Assembly (NCBI GenBank): GCA_024275095.1
Contig: JAJRZV010000001.1
Coordinates: 1 to 13,675, forward strand
Length of the DNA stretch: 13,675 nt
DNA from: a bacterium
GTDB taxonomy: Bacteria > JAJRZV01
Reading direction: 5' to 3'
Shown: in pieces, positions 13,463-13,675 of the stretch
Layout of the letters: each line of letters opens with the position of its first letter
How positions within the stretch are numbered: the first letter of the stretch is position 1
The notes under the pieces: model-generated
The model's input: the letters and a program-made list of their open reading frames with translations, nothing else
The model's database searches: none
Told to the model about the DNA's origin: nothing
Translations under genes and position numbers: made by a program

Positions 13463-13675
13463 TTACTCCTTTAAGGTGATGGTATTTATTTTATTCGTTT
13501 CCCATGCGTATGCCAACTCTGCGCCCCAGAATAGAACGCCGAATGAGAAATATATCCATAGAACCCCGATAATAAGAGCACCGAACGAGCCGTAAATAAT
13601 GTTAACACGTGTAATGTGGGTCATGTACCAGTTGAAGATGGCGCGCCCTACTTCCCATACCACAGCAGCGCTGGC
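13463..13675 (-). CDS. YihY/BrkB family (UPF0761) inner membrane protein, C-terminal end only
   Basis: The last 70 residues of a membrane protein whose frame stays open to the right edge, so the start lies outside the window. A GTG at 13663 is not a credible start because the homologous sequence continues above it. The segment VNIIYGSFGALIIGVLWIYF, then FGVLFWGAELAYAWE, is the characteristic end of the YihY/BrkB family (once misnamed ribonuclease BN), multi-pass inner-membrane proteins of unclear role. Only 5 bases separate it from the PEGA-like gene, so the operon promoter lies to the right of this window. Confidence 0.8.
   Translation of the reverse strand, partial: ASAAVVWEVGRAIFNWYMTHITRVNIIYGSFGALIIGVLWIYFSFGVLFWGAELAYAWETNKINTITLKE

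Noticed and set aside
1-13675. Defence island, CRISPR array, prophage or transposon
   Set aside because: No repeat-spacer pattern, integrase, transposase or toxin-antitoxin-like pair is seen. Almost all bases are in genes of recognisable housekeeping or metabolic families.

Overview
The window reads as dense bacterial chromosome from a probably thermophilic, probably diderm bacterium of unresolved phylum. It is bacterial because the genes have clear Shine-Dalgarno sites and TATAAT-type -10 boxes, and because there is a class II (bacterial-type) tRNA nucleotidyltransferase with an HD domain, an MscS channel and a YihY-type protein. The thermophile reading rests on a two-CxxC protein disulfide oxidoreductase (PDO) together with several genes more typical of archaea: an ADP-forming acyl-CoA synthetase, RtcB and DUF366. 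The diderm reading rests on one small secreted beta-strand-rich protein and is weaker. I see no phage, insertion sequence, CRISPR array, rRNA or tRNA. No gene-free stretch exceeds 300 bases; the longest is 8132-8341.

Left part (1-2945, minus strand) is a tightly coupled four-gene operon: Nudix hydrolase, DsbB-like disulfide oxidoreductase, LarA-family protein, then the start of an ADP-forming acyl-CoA synthetase that runs off the left edge. Three of the junctions overlap or lie within 6 bases. The LarA-like protein keeps the cofactor-tethering lysine and two histidines, but one of the two catalytic histidines appears to be serine. The last two genes suggest handling of a 2-hydroxy acid and its CoA thioester with ATP recovery.

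Centre (3076-9768, plus strand) begins with two adjacent UbiA-type membrane prenyltransferases, the second with an extra hydrophobic N-terminal half of about 140 residues. Then come PDO, the RNA ligase RtcB, a small exported barrel-like protein closed by a perfect 18+18 palindromic terminator, and a gcvH-mscS pair with overlapping stop and start. The leader before gcvH is AT-rich and contains an imperfect direct repeat.

Right part (9734-13675, minus strand) is one apparent operon, in transcription order: the end of a YihY family membrane protein, a small PEGA-like exported protein, a divergent QueC, DUF366, QueE, and a tRNA nucleotidyltransferase/HD protein that converges on mscS with a 35-base overlap. 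QueE and QueC are successive enzymes of 7-deazaguanine (preQ0) synthesis, so DUF366, embedded between them with overlaps on both sides, is the strongest uncharacterised candidate in the window. Its C-terminal half has a motif layout reminiscent of biotin/lipoate ligases. The operon as a whole leans toward tRNA modification and tRNA maturation. I see no clearly novel multi-gene defence or mobile system. The best leads are the QueC-DUF366-QueE unit and the LarA variant beside the acyl-CoA synthetase.
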